DNA of 64,000 bases. Source: PGZG01 sp046292765. Its GTDB lineage: Bacteria > Pseudomonadota > Gammaproteobacteria > Pseudomonadales > Alcanivoracaceae. Positions 24,250-31,965 of this stretch are shown here, piece by piece. A program made the position numbers and the translations under genes. The notes beneath the pieces are model-generated. The model saw only the letters and a program-made list of their open reading frames with translations. It was not told where the DNA came from and made no database searches. Location of the stretch: positions 54,272-118,271 of the forward strand of contig JBKBQA010000009.1 of NCBI GenBank assembly GCA_046292765.1, read 5' to 3'. Numbering within the stretch: the first letter of the stretch is position 1; each line of letters starts with the position of its first letter.

Positions 24250-24272
24250 AAGAAAAGCCCGCTTGCGCGGGC
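24250..24272 (-). terminator. terminator of the OmpC-type porin gene
   Basis: On the minus strand GCCCGC-GCAA-GCGGGC is followed by TTTTCTTTT. Two further small inverted repeats (about 24281-24302 and 24305-24320) lie between it and the porin stop codon. Confidence 0.8.
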
Positions 24273-24335
24273 CCGGAGTTTGCCTGACATCCCTGTCAGG
24301 CGGGGCGACATCCTGTCGCCATTGTCACTGTCAAA

Positions 24336-25409
24336 TCAGAAGTCGAAGCGCAGACCGAGGGACAAGGCGCTGGCGTCCTCACCAAAGGCACCCAACACGC
24401 CAGATGTGCGACCCTGGTTCCACGGGGTCAGGCGGACGGTGTCATCGTTCTGCACCATGGCGTAGTTAGCATACACCCGCAGGGAGCTGTCGAGACGGTG
24501 CTCCACACCCAGCGCAATCATGGTGGAGTCACTGTCATCGGCGTCAGCAGAGCGGGTCATGACCATGCCTTTGACGGCGGTGGCCTTGGTGACCTTGTAC
24601 TCTGCACCCAGACCCAACACGTCACTGGTCAAAGCATCATTACCAGCAGCGTTGCTGCCTTTGTAGTCTACGGTCTGGAAGAAGCCAACCAGTTTCAGAT
24701 CACCGGACAGGCTATAGGCACCTGCCAGTCGGATGGCATTACGCTCACCACGGTTCTGGTCTTCGCCGTAAGTTTCATAACCCAGCGCCAGATCCAGAGC
24801 ATCTTTCTTGTAGGTCACGGACAGGCTGATGGCCTCGTCTTTCTCGCCATCCAGTTTATCTTCGCTGGCTTCATCGTGGATTGAGTAAGCCAGGTTGAAG
24901 CGCAGACCACTGAAGTCCTTTGTCTGGAAATGGATGGTGTTGGGATTGCGTTCGTCGAAGCGAGCTCGGCGGTTATTGTTAATCGCGCCCGAACCAACAT
25001 TCTCGCCGTCGATACGGGTCAGGTTGCGCATGTCACCAACTTGATCGCCAAACAGGTTGGCCGGACCGCGGGCAGACTTGAACGGTGAATCGAACTGACC
25101 GATGCGGACCATGCCCCAGTCGCCTTTGACGCCGACAAAGGTGTCACGTGCCGAGGAGAAGGCCACGCCGTCGTCGAAGTCAACCTGCTGCTCAATCTGG
25201 ACAAAACCGGTGATGTTTTCAGCTTTCTTCTCGGCCTTGAAACCCAGGCGCGAGGAGTTGCTGGACAAATTCAGCTCGTTGTAATCCGCACCATCATCAA
25301 GCATATCGACGGACACGTGGGCGCGACCGTAAACGGTCACATTAGCCAGCGCAGCGGCCGGCATGGCAACCACGGCAGCAACGGCGATGGCAAGCAGCTT
25401 CTTGTTCAT
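24336..25409 (-). CDS. Gram-negative porin (OmpC/Porin_4 type)
   Basis: A 357-residue outer-membrane porin. The signal peptide (MNKKLLAIAVAAVVAMPAAALA) is followed by NVTVYGRAHVSVDMLDDG, the typical first strand of Porin_4 proteins. RLGFKAEKKAENITGFVQIEQQ and FVGVKGDWGMVRIGQFDSPFK are the strand 2-4 blocks, and the last strand ends SLGLRFDF. It would form trimers of 16-stranded barrels for passive entry of small solutes. It is monocistronic with a strong Shine-Dalgarno (GAGGAG) and a 215-bp upstream gap that holds its promoter and no gene. Confidence 0.9.
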   Translation of the reverse strand: MNKKLLAIAVAAVVAMPAAALANVTVYGRAHVSVDMLDDGADYNELNLSSNSSRLGFKAEKKAENITGFVQIEQQVDFDDGVAFSSARDTFVGVKGDWGMVRIGQFDSPFKSARGPANLFGDQVGDMRNLTRIDGENVGSGAINNNRRARFDERNPNTIHFQTKDFSGLRFNLAYSIHDEASEDKLDGEKDEAISLSVTYKKDALDLALGYETYGEDQNRGERNAIRLAGAYSLSGDLKLVGFFQTVDYKGSNAAGNDALTSDVLGLGAEYKVTKATAVKGMVMTRSADADDSDSTMIALGVEHRLDSSLRVYANYAMVQNDDTVRLTPWNQGRTSGVLGAFGEDASALSLGLRFDF

Positions 25410-25624
25410 TCGAACCTCTCCTCAATTCAGGCAATGTTGTGTGCGAATCACAGCGGTTAAGGAACCGTGTTCCCGACTGCTGAGGCGGAGTATGGGGAGG
25501 GTGAATGACGCTCAGGTTTCACAAAGATGAAGTTTGTGTGACAGGGGAACTAACGGCGTGCGCCATGCGGGGGCAACGCTGCCGGCAAGCTCATCGGCGG
25601 CAGTGTTGCCGCCCCTTGAGCACC

Positions 25625-26395
25625 CTACAGCCCGGCTTGCTTGGCGTTGCGCCACAGCGCCTCAAGGGCGTCGCTGTCGAGGCCGGCCAAATCGGCCTGC
25701 TGCTCCATATGGCGGAAGCGGCGGCTGAACTTGTCGGTGGCACGGCGCAGGGCCATGTCCGGGTCCATCTTCAGCTGACGGGCCAGATTGACCACACTGA
25801 ACAGCAGGTCCCCGAGCTCCTCTTCGATGGCATTCCGGTCGCCGCCCGCCATGGCGGCGGAGAGCTCGTCCAGTTCGGATTGCACCTGAGGCAGCACTAC
25901 CATCGCGTCCGGCCAGTCAAAACCCACGGTGGCGGCCTTTTTCTGCACTTTGGTGGCTCGCTGCAGGGCCGGAAGACCAGCGGGCACGCCATCCAGGGCG
26001 CTGCCATGGGCCCTGCCCTTGTCTGCCCGCTCATCGCGCTTGATCTGCTCCCAAACCCGCTTGATCTCGGCCACATCCGTGGTGCCCTGCTCGCCGAACA
26101 CATGCGGGTGACGGCGCACCAGCTTGCTGTTCAGCGTCTCAACCACATCCGCAAAGCGAAACAACTGCCGCTCTTCCGCCATGCGGGCATGGAACACCAC
26201 CTGCAACAGCAGATCGCCGAGTTCTTCCTTCAGCTCCGGCCAATCACGCTCGGCAATGGCTTCGGCCACTTCGAAGGCTTCCTCTATGGTGTAAGGCGCA
26301 ATGGTGTCGAAGGTCTGCTTCAGATCCCAGGCACAACCGCACTCGGGATCACGCAGCGTGGCCATGATGGTGAGCAGTTCATCGATTGAGGACAT
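25625..26395 (-). CDS. mazG: nucleoside triphosphate pyrophosphohydrolase MazG
   Basis: 256 residues from the ATG at 26395 (AGGAG seven bases upstream). A longer frame runs back through the hairpin repeat and is rejected. Two MazG domains are visible: the first has the EEAFEVAEAI and ELKEELGDLLLQVVFHARMAEE motifs (about residues 39-73), with the ExxE and ExxD metal-binding pattern, and the second has AIEEELGDLLFSVVNLAR. It hydrolyses (d)NTPs to monophosphates and in E. coli can lower ppGpp, which fits its place beside relA. Confidence 0.93.
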   Translation of the reverse strand: MSSIDELLTIMATLRDPECGCAWDLKQTFDTIAPYTIEEAFEVAEAIAERDWPELKEELGDLLLQVVFHARMAEERQLFRFADVVETLNSKLVRRHPHVFGEQGTTDVAEIKRVWEQIKRDERADKGRAHGSALDGVPAGLPALQRATKVQKKAATVGFDWPDAMVVLPQVQSELDELSAAMAGGDRNAIEEELGDLLFSVVNLARQLKMDPDMALRRATDKFSRRFRHMEQQADLAGLDSDALEALWRNAKQAGL

Positions 26396-26449
26396 GAGAA
26401 CTCCTGAAGACAGAGACAGAGACCGCCACAGACAAGTGGCACAATGCGA

Positions 26450-26563
26450 GGCCGCAGCGATGGCAGAGACCTGCCGGGACTGTGTGAGGCATGGATGCCG
26501 AACGCAAGCCCCCAGGGATGGGTTCACGGCGTGTCCCGGCAGGTCTCTGCCATCGCTGTGGCC
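26450..26563. repeat. dispersed hairpin repeat, copy 2 (constant 52-nt loop, 31-bp stem)
   Basis: Two 31-nt arms (26450-26480 and 26533-26563) pair along their whole length with one G.U, enclosing a 52-nt core at 26481-26532. The core differs from copy 1 (10378-10429) at two positions only. The stems of the two copies share just the innermost six or seven bases, so the pairing is conserved while its sequence is not. A short flank after the right arm (GGCCGGGATTCCACTGCC) also resembles that of copy 1 (GGCCGGGGGTTCACTGCC). It lies between relA and mazG, which share a direction. Confidence 0.85.
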
Positions 26564-26592
26564 GGGATTCCACTGCCCAAAGGCCTTGAAAT

Positions 26593-28842
26593 TTACTTTT
26601 TGTAGCGCCGCACTTCCAACACCCCCGGCAACTGATCCATCTTCGCCAACACCTTACCCAGATTGCCAAGCGTCGAAATCTCGATGGTCAGCAACATGGT
26701 CGCGGTGTTGTCATGCGGGTGCGATTCGGTATGTGCCGCAGTGACATTAACGCGCTCGTTGGCCAGCACGGACAACAAATCACGCAGCAGCCCCTGTCGA
26801 TCCCAGGCGCGGATAAAAATATCGACCGGGTAGGCAATGCGATCGGCATGACCCCAGCTCACTTCAATCACCCGCTCCGGATCATCTGCTTGCATCGCCA
26901 GCAGATTCGGGCAATTGGCCCGATGGACGGTGACGCCGCGACCATGAGTGATGTAACCCATTACCGGATCGCCGGGGATCGGCTGGCAACAGGCGGCAAT
27001 ATGGGTCATCAGATTGCCCACGCCCTGGATGGTGATGTCGGCGCTGCCGGAGACCTTAGGTTTGGCTGGCACGAAGGCCAGCTCCTGCTGACGCTGATCG
27101 GGACTGAGCAGCTCCTGGGCCTGATTCACCACCTGGGAAATACGCAGGTCACCGGCGCCCAGCGCAGCCAGCACATCCTCCCCGGTTCTCAGGTTCAGGT
27201 CCGGCGCAAGCTTGTCCAGATCGACCTTGTCGAGGGCCAGCCTTGTCAGCTCCTTGTCGAGAATCTGCTTGCCCTGGGCAATATGAGCAGCGCGGCTCTG
27301 ACGCTTGAACCAGTGATGGATACGGGCACGGGCAGAAGCGGTCTTTACATAGCCCAGAGACGGCGTCAGCCAGTCACGACTGGGTGCGCCTTCCTTCGCT
27401 GTCAGGATCTCGATCTGTTCGCCGGTTTTCAGTTCATAGTTGAGCGGCACGATGTGGCCGTTGACCTTGGCGCCTCGGCAGCGATGGCCGACCTCGGTGT
27501 GAATCTGATAAGCGAAATCAACCGGAGTGGAGCCGGCCTCCATGTCGAGCACATGTCCCTCCGGGGTAAACACATAGATTCGCTGACCACCCTCATTGCC
27601 ACGCAAGTCTGCGACCATGGTGTCGAGACCGGATTCGCCGAGCTCGTCGTGCCACTCCAGTACCTGCCGGAGCCAGGCGATCTTGTGTTCATAATCAGCG
27701 CCGCGCTTGTCGCGCTTGCTACCTTCTTTGTAGCGCCAGTGGGCGCAGACACCGAGCTCGGCATCCTCGTGCATGTCGACGGTGCGAATCTGCACCTCCA
27801 GCATCTTCCGGTCCGGCCCCACCACCGCGGTATGCAGACTCTGATAACCGTTTTCCTTCGGGTTGGCGATGTAGTCGTCGAATTCCTTGGGGACATGCTG
27901 CCAGAGGGAATGCACTACCCCGAGGGCGGCGTAACAGTCACGCAGGTCTTGCACCAGAATCCGCACCGCTCGAACATCATAGACTTCGTAAAAATCCAGA
28001 TGCTTTTTCTGCATCTTTCGCCAGATGCTGTAGATGTGCTTGGCCCGGCCCTGGACCTCGGCGTGATGAATGCCAAATTTTTCCAGCTGTACTTTTACCT
28101 GACTGATAACGTTCTCAATCCAGGATTCGCGATCAATGCGCTTTTCATCCAACAGCTTGGCAATTTTCTTGTAGGCACCCGGCTGCAGATAGCGGAACGA
28201 CAGATCCTCCAGCTCCCACTTGAGCTGGCCAACACCAAGGCGATGCGCCAGTGGGGCGTAGATATCGAAGACTTCGCGGGCCACTTTCTGACGTCGCTCT
28301 TCTTCCGCATCTTTGACCGCACGGATAATAACCGTCCGTTCGGCCAGCTTGAGCAGAGCCACCCGAACGTCGTCCACCATCGCCACCAGCATCTTGCGGA
28401 CGTTGTCGAGCTGACCATCATGCTGGCCGAGCACTGCCTTGCGAGTGGGATTCAGCACCGCGCCGATGGCCGCCATGCGTAGCACGCCTTCGATCAGCCC
28501 GGCGGTTTCCTCACCGAATTCCCGCTCCACCTCCAGCAACGAAAGGTGCCCTTCACGCACCGACCGGTACAGCACCGCCGCCGGCAGCATGGCGCCGTCG
28601 GCGCGCAGCTCGGCAAGGATATCGACCATCTGCAGGCCGATCCGGTAGCAGCCGATAATGTAGGGCCAGATACGTCCGGCCCGTTCGCCGGCATCCTCAC
28701 ATTGGCGGGCACGCTCGCAGGCCCGGGCAAACAGCTCCCGGTCTGGCACATGGCATTGCTCACTGACCCGGACCAGCCAATTGTCGAAGCTGCCGTCCCG
28801 GTCGCCCTCGTGGGCCTGTTGCTGGCGTCTTACCGTTACCAT
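26593..28842 (-). CDS. relA: GTP pyrophosphokinase RelA ((p)ppGpp synthetase I)
   Basis: A 749-residue ribosome-associated alarmone synthetase that makes (p)ppGpp when uncharged tRNA enters the A site. The N-terminal HD-like region lacks the HD motif needed for hydrolysis (REGHLSLLEVEREFG in its place), as in RelA rather than SpoT. The synthetase domain contains YDVRAVRILVQDLRDCYAALG and ENGYQSLHTAVVGP, followed by TGS (about residue 390), helical, zinc-finger (AACCQPIPGDPV) and ACT domains. It overlaps the stop of rlmD (TGATG), so rlmD-relA form an operon as in Pseudomonas. Confidence 0.97.
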   Translation of the reverse strand: MVTVRRQQQAHEGDRDGSFDNWLVRVSEQCHVPDRELFARACERARQCEDAGERAGRIWPYIIGCYRIGLQMVDILAELRADGAMLPAAVLYRSVREGHLSLLEVEREFGEETAGLIEGVLRMAAIGAVLNPTRKAVLGQHDGQLDNVRKMLVAMVDDVRVALLKLAERTVIIRAVKDAEEERRQKVAREVFDIYAPLAHRLGVGQLKWELEDLSFRYLQPGAYKKIAKLLDEKRIDRESWIENVISQVKVQLEKFGIHHAEVQGRAKHIYSIWRKMQKKHLDFYEVYDVRAVRILVQDLRDCYAALGVVHSLWQHVPKEFDDYIANPKENGYQSLHTAVVGPDRKMLEVQIRTVDMHEDAELGVCAHWRYKEGSKRDKRGADYEHKIAWLRQVLEWHDELGESGLDTMVADLRGNEGGQRIYVFTPEGHVLDMEAGSTPVDFAYQIHTEVGHRCRGAKVNGHIVPLNYELKTGEQIEILTAKEGAPSRDWLTPSLGYVKTASARARIHHWFKRQSRAAHIAQGKQILDKELTRLALDKVDLDKLAPDLNLRTGEDVLAALGAGDLRISQVVNQAQELLSPDQRQQELAFVPAKPKVSGSADITIQGVGNLMTHIAACCQPIPGDPVMGYITHGRGVTVHRANCPNLLAMQADDPERVIEVSWGHADRIAYPVDIFIRAWDRQGLLRDLLSVLANERVNVTAAHTESHPHDNTATMLLTIEISTLGNLGKVLAKMDQLPGVLEVRRYKK

Positions 28843-30164
28843 CAGCGCTCAAACACCGCTATCGATTCCACATGAGTGGTATGGGGAAACATGTCCATAA
28901 CCCCCGCTGCCACCAGCCGATACCCCCGCTTCACCAGCTCTCCGGCATCACGCGCCAAGGTCGCGGGGTTGCAGGATACATACACAATCCTTGCCGCGCC
29001 GGTTTTGGCCAGCAGCGGCATCATTTCCAGTGCGCCAGTGCGTGGCGGGTCCACCAGCACTCGATCGTACCTGCCCTGTGCCCAGGGTTGGCCGGCGACA
29101 TCCTGCGTCAGATCAAAGGCATGGAACTCGACGTTGTCGAGGTCGTTGCGGCGGGCATTCTCATAGCCCCGTTCAACCATGGCCTGACTGCCCTCCACCC
29201 CGACCACATGGCCCGCCCGGCGGGCCAGCGGCAAGGTAAAGTTACCCAATCCGCAAAACAGGTCCAGTACCCGATGGCTTGCCTGAACATCAAGCAATTC
29301 CAGTGCCAACGGCACCATTTCGCGGTTGATGGCGCCGTTGACCTGGGTGAAATCGGTCGGATGAAACGCCAGTGTCAGGTCGGCGGAGGGATGCCGATAA
29401 CTGAGCCGTTGCTCGCCCTCTACCGGCCAGACCCGGTGGACAGACGACTCATTGCCCGGCTGCAGATAACAATGCCAGCCACGCTCGCGGCAGAACGCCA
29501 CCAGCGCCCCCTGATCGGCAGCAGACAGCGGATCCAGATGACGAAAGATCAGGGCAATGTCTTCGTCGCCGGCGGCCACTTCGATCTGGGCAATGCGTCG
29601 CTTGCTGTCCAGCGAGGCGATCAGGGTCGCCAACGCCGACAAGGCCAACCCCACTGCCGGCACCAGCACCTCGCAACTGTCCAGTGCAGCAATAAAATGA
29701 TTGCGCTTCTCCCGGAACCCCACCAGCACCTCTTCGCGAGCCTCGACATACTTGACGCCGAGCCGGGCCTTGCTGCGATAGCCGGTCACCGCCCCACGCA
29801 ATGGCGGCAGCCAGCGGGCCGGCGTCAGGCCGCCGAAGTGACGCAACTGTTCTTCAAGCATGCGCTGCTTCAACGCCACCTGAGCGTCACTGCCCAGATG
29901 CTGCAGGCTGCAACCACCGCAGCGATCAGCGTGGGCGCAGGGCGGCGTAACACGATCCGGTGACGGTGCCCGCACTTCCATCGTCCGCGCCTCGTCAAAC
30001 TTGCCATGGGTCTGGGTGTACTTCACCAACACCGTTTCGGCGGGCAAGGCGCCGTCAACGAAGGTGGTTTTGCCATCCGGCCGGGCAATTCCCCGGCCGT
30101 CATGACTGAGCGTTTCCACCATCAGCTCACGGGCTGGCGGCAAGGGTTTCCGACGCGCCATCAA
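28842..30164 (-). CDS. rlmD: 23S rRNA (uracil(1939)-C(5))-methyltransferase RlmD
   Basis: A 440-residue SAM-dependent enzyme. An N-terminal TRAM domain (about residues 12-68) precedes the 4Fe-4S cysteines in PPCAHADRCGGCSLQHLG (about residues 74-91), with a fourth cysteine expected near the middle. The SAM site is LDLFCGLGNFTLPLA, and the catalytic pair is VDPPRTG with YVSCNPATLARD. It methylates U1939 in 23S rRNA. It overlaps the exonuclease gene upstream by 4 bp. Confidence 0.95.
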   Translation of the reverse strand: MMARRKPLPPARELMVETLSHDGRGIARPDGKTTFVDGALPAETVLVKYTQTHGKFDEARTMEVRAPSPDRVTPPCAHADRCGGCSLQHLGSDAQVALKQRMLEEQLRHFGGLTPARWLPPLRGAVTGYRSKARLGVKYVEAREEVLVGFREKRNHFIAALDSCEVLVPAVGLALSALATLIASLDSKRRIAQIEVAAGDEDIALIFRHLDPLSAADQGALVAFCRERGWHCYLQPGNESSVHRVWPVEGEQRLSYRHPSADLTLAFHPTDFTQVNGAINREMVPLALELLDVQASHRVLDLFCGLGNFTLPLARRAGHVVGVEGSQAMVERGYENARRNDLDNVEFHAFDLTQDVAGQPWAQGRYDRVLVDPPRTGALEMMPLLAKTGAARIVYVSCNPATLARDAGELVKRGYRLVAAGVMDMFPHTTHVESIAVFER

Positions 30165-30937
30165 ACCCCCTCCGGCCAGGCTGCCAGAAACTCGTCGAAA
30201 TGAGGCTGCTTTTCGCCTTTCAACCAGTCGCGCAGCAACGCAGTTTCGGCAGCATAACCGCTGGCATCCAGATGACCACGCATCAGCTGGAAGCGCAGAA
30301 AGACCAGCCAGGTGTTAAGCACATCGGTTTCACAGTAATCACGGATGCCCTTCAGATTACCGGCCTGAAACTCATCGAATACCTTGCCACCACTCATGCC
30401 CATCTTGCCGGGGAAACCGAGCAAGGTGGCAATCTGATCGAGAGGTGCATTGGCGCGGGCATTGTAAAGCGCCAGCATGTCCATCAAATCGAGGTGACGG
30501 GTGTGATAGCGGCTCAGGTAGTTGTTGTAGCGGAAGCTGGAATCGTTATCGCCGGTCTCCCAGTAGCGCGGCGCACTGACACCGTGGCGCAGGGCGCGGT
30601 AGTGCAATACCGGCAGGTCAAAGCCACCGCCGTTCCAGCTCACCAGCTGGGGTGAAAACCGTTCCATCCCTTCGAAGAAACGCTCAATCAACTCCTTTTC
30701 GTCGCTGGATTCATCACCGAGAGACCAGACCTTGATTCCCTTGGCGGAGCGTAGCACCACCGAAATCGCAACAATTTTTTGCAGATGGAGCCGCAGGAAT
30801 TCGCTGCCGGTTTCCTGCCGACGGATATTAAAAAGCGCGCTGGCGGTGTCCTTGTCATCAAGACCATCAAGATCATAGATGCGGCGACCACCCTCCAGGT
30901 CCGGGATGGTTTCGATATCGAATACCAGTACGTTCAT
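30161..30937 (-). CDS. 3'-5' exonuclease related to the PolB exonuclease domain
   Basis: 258 residues from the ATG at 30937 (GGAG seven bases before; the longer frame is dropped). DEDD-type motifs are readable: Exo I VFDIETIPDLEGG (residues 4-16), Exo II LVSWNGGGFDLPVLHYRA and Exo III RDYCETDVLNTWLVFLR. This matches the 'predicted 3'-5' exonuclease, PolB-like' family (DNA_pol_B_exo2), known in many proteobacteria next to rlmD/cysM. It probably trims DNA in repair, but the function is not established. Confidence 0.85.
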   Translation of the reverse strand: MNVLVFDIETIPDLEGGRRIYDLDGLDDKDTASALFNIRRQETGSEFLRLHLQKIVAISVVLRSAKGIKVWSLGDESSDEKELIERFFEGMERFSPQLVSWNGGGFDLPVLHYRALRHGVSAPRYWETGDNDSSFRYNNYLSRYHTRHLDLMDMLALYNARANAPLDQIATLLGFPGKMGMSGGKVFDEFQAGNLKGIRDYCETDVLNTWLVFLRFQLMRGHLDASGYAAETALLRDWLKGEKQPHFDEFLAAWPEGV

Positions 30938-30984
30938 GAGGTCTCCAGAAGACGCCGGCTGCCAAACGGCCGCCGGCAATCAGA

Positions 30985-31875
30985 TCAGGCGTTGAACACG
31001 CCGGTGGACAGGTAGCGATCACCGCGATCACACACAATCGCGACGATCACTGCATGCTCAAGCGTGGCACTCAGACGCAGGGCGCCGGCCACCGAGCCAC
31101 CGGACGACACGCCACAGAAGATACCCTCTTCGCGAGCCAAACGCCGCATGGTCTGCTCGGCGGTGGCCTGATCCATGTCAATCACCTGATCAACGCGACT
31201 GGCATCAAAAATCGATGGCAGATACTCCTTCGGCCAACGGCGAATACCGGGAATCTGGGAACCATCGGTGGGCTGCAAACCGACAATACGGATGGCCGGA
31301 TTCTTCTCCTTGAGAAACTTCGACACCCCCATGATGGTGCCAGTGGTGCCCATGGAGCTGACAAAGTGGCTGATCCGGCCCTCGGTGTCGCGCCAGATCT
31401 CCGGACCGGTGGTTTCATAGTGGGCCAGCGGATTGTCGGGGTTGGCGAACTGATCCAGCACCCGACCCTCACCGCGCGCCTGCATGGCCATGGCCAGATC
31501 ACGGGCGCCTTCCATTCCCTGCTCCCTGCTGACTTCAATCAGCTCGGCACCGTAGGCTCGCATGGCGTCCTTGCGTTCCTGACTCTGGTTGGCCGGCATG
31601 ATCAGCTTCATGCGATAGCCTCGCATGGCGGCGGCCATGGCGAGGGCGATGCCGGTATTGCCGCTGGTGGCCTCGATCAGCACATCACCGGGACGAATCT
31701 CACCCCGGGCCTCGGCCTTGCGAATCATGTTCAGGGCCGGACGATCCTTGACCGAGCCGGCGGGGTTGTTGCCCTCCAGCTTGACCAGAATGGTATTGGT
31801 GGTGTCCCCGGGCAGGTGCTTGAGGCGCACCAGCGGGGTGTTGCCAACGGTATCTTCGATATTGAGTATGCTCAT
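30985..31875 (-). CDS. cysM: cysteine synthase B
   Basis: A 296-residue PLP enzyme that joins O-acetylserine with sulfide or thiosulfate. The PLP lysine is in NPAGSVKDRPALNM (about residue 43), the phosphate-binding loop is EATSGNTGIALAM, and the CysM-type STRAND IRIVGLQPTDGSQIPGI is present. The length is that of CysM rather than CysK. It diverges from barA with 90 bp between the starts, an arrangement shared with Pseudomonas gacS-cysM. Confidence 0.95.
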   Translation of the reverse strand: MSILNIEDTVGNTPLVRLKHLPGDTTNTILVKLEGNNPAGSVKDRPALNMIRKAEARGEIRPGDVLIEATSGNTGIALAMAAAMRGYRMKLIMPANQSQERKDAMRAYGAELIEVSREQGMEGARDLAMAMQARGEGRVLDQFANPDNPLAHYETTGPEIWRDTEGRISHFVSSMGTTGTIMGVSKFLKEKNPAIRIVGLQPTDGSQIPGIRRWPKEYLPSIFDASRVDQVIDMDQATAEQTMRRLAREEGIFCGVSSGGSVAGALRLSATLEHAVIVAIVCDRGDRYLSTGVFNA

Positions 31876-31965
31876 GGCGGCGGATTGTACCCCTACCGAC
31901 GGTCACTGGCACCGGGTCTATGGCCGCCGCATAATGCCCCCTTAAAAGTTGTCGAAGGAATACCG

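Noticed and set aside
31054..31965. Upstream extension of the barA reading frame, giving a protein of about 1200 residues
   Set aside because: The added 304 codons are entirely antisense to cysM and its promoter. The GTG at 31966 has a ribosome site and gives the normal GacS/BarA length.
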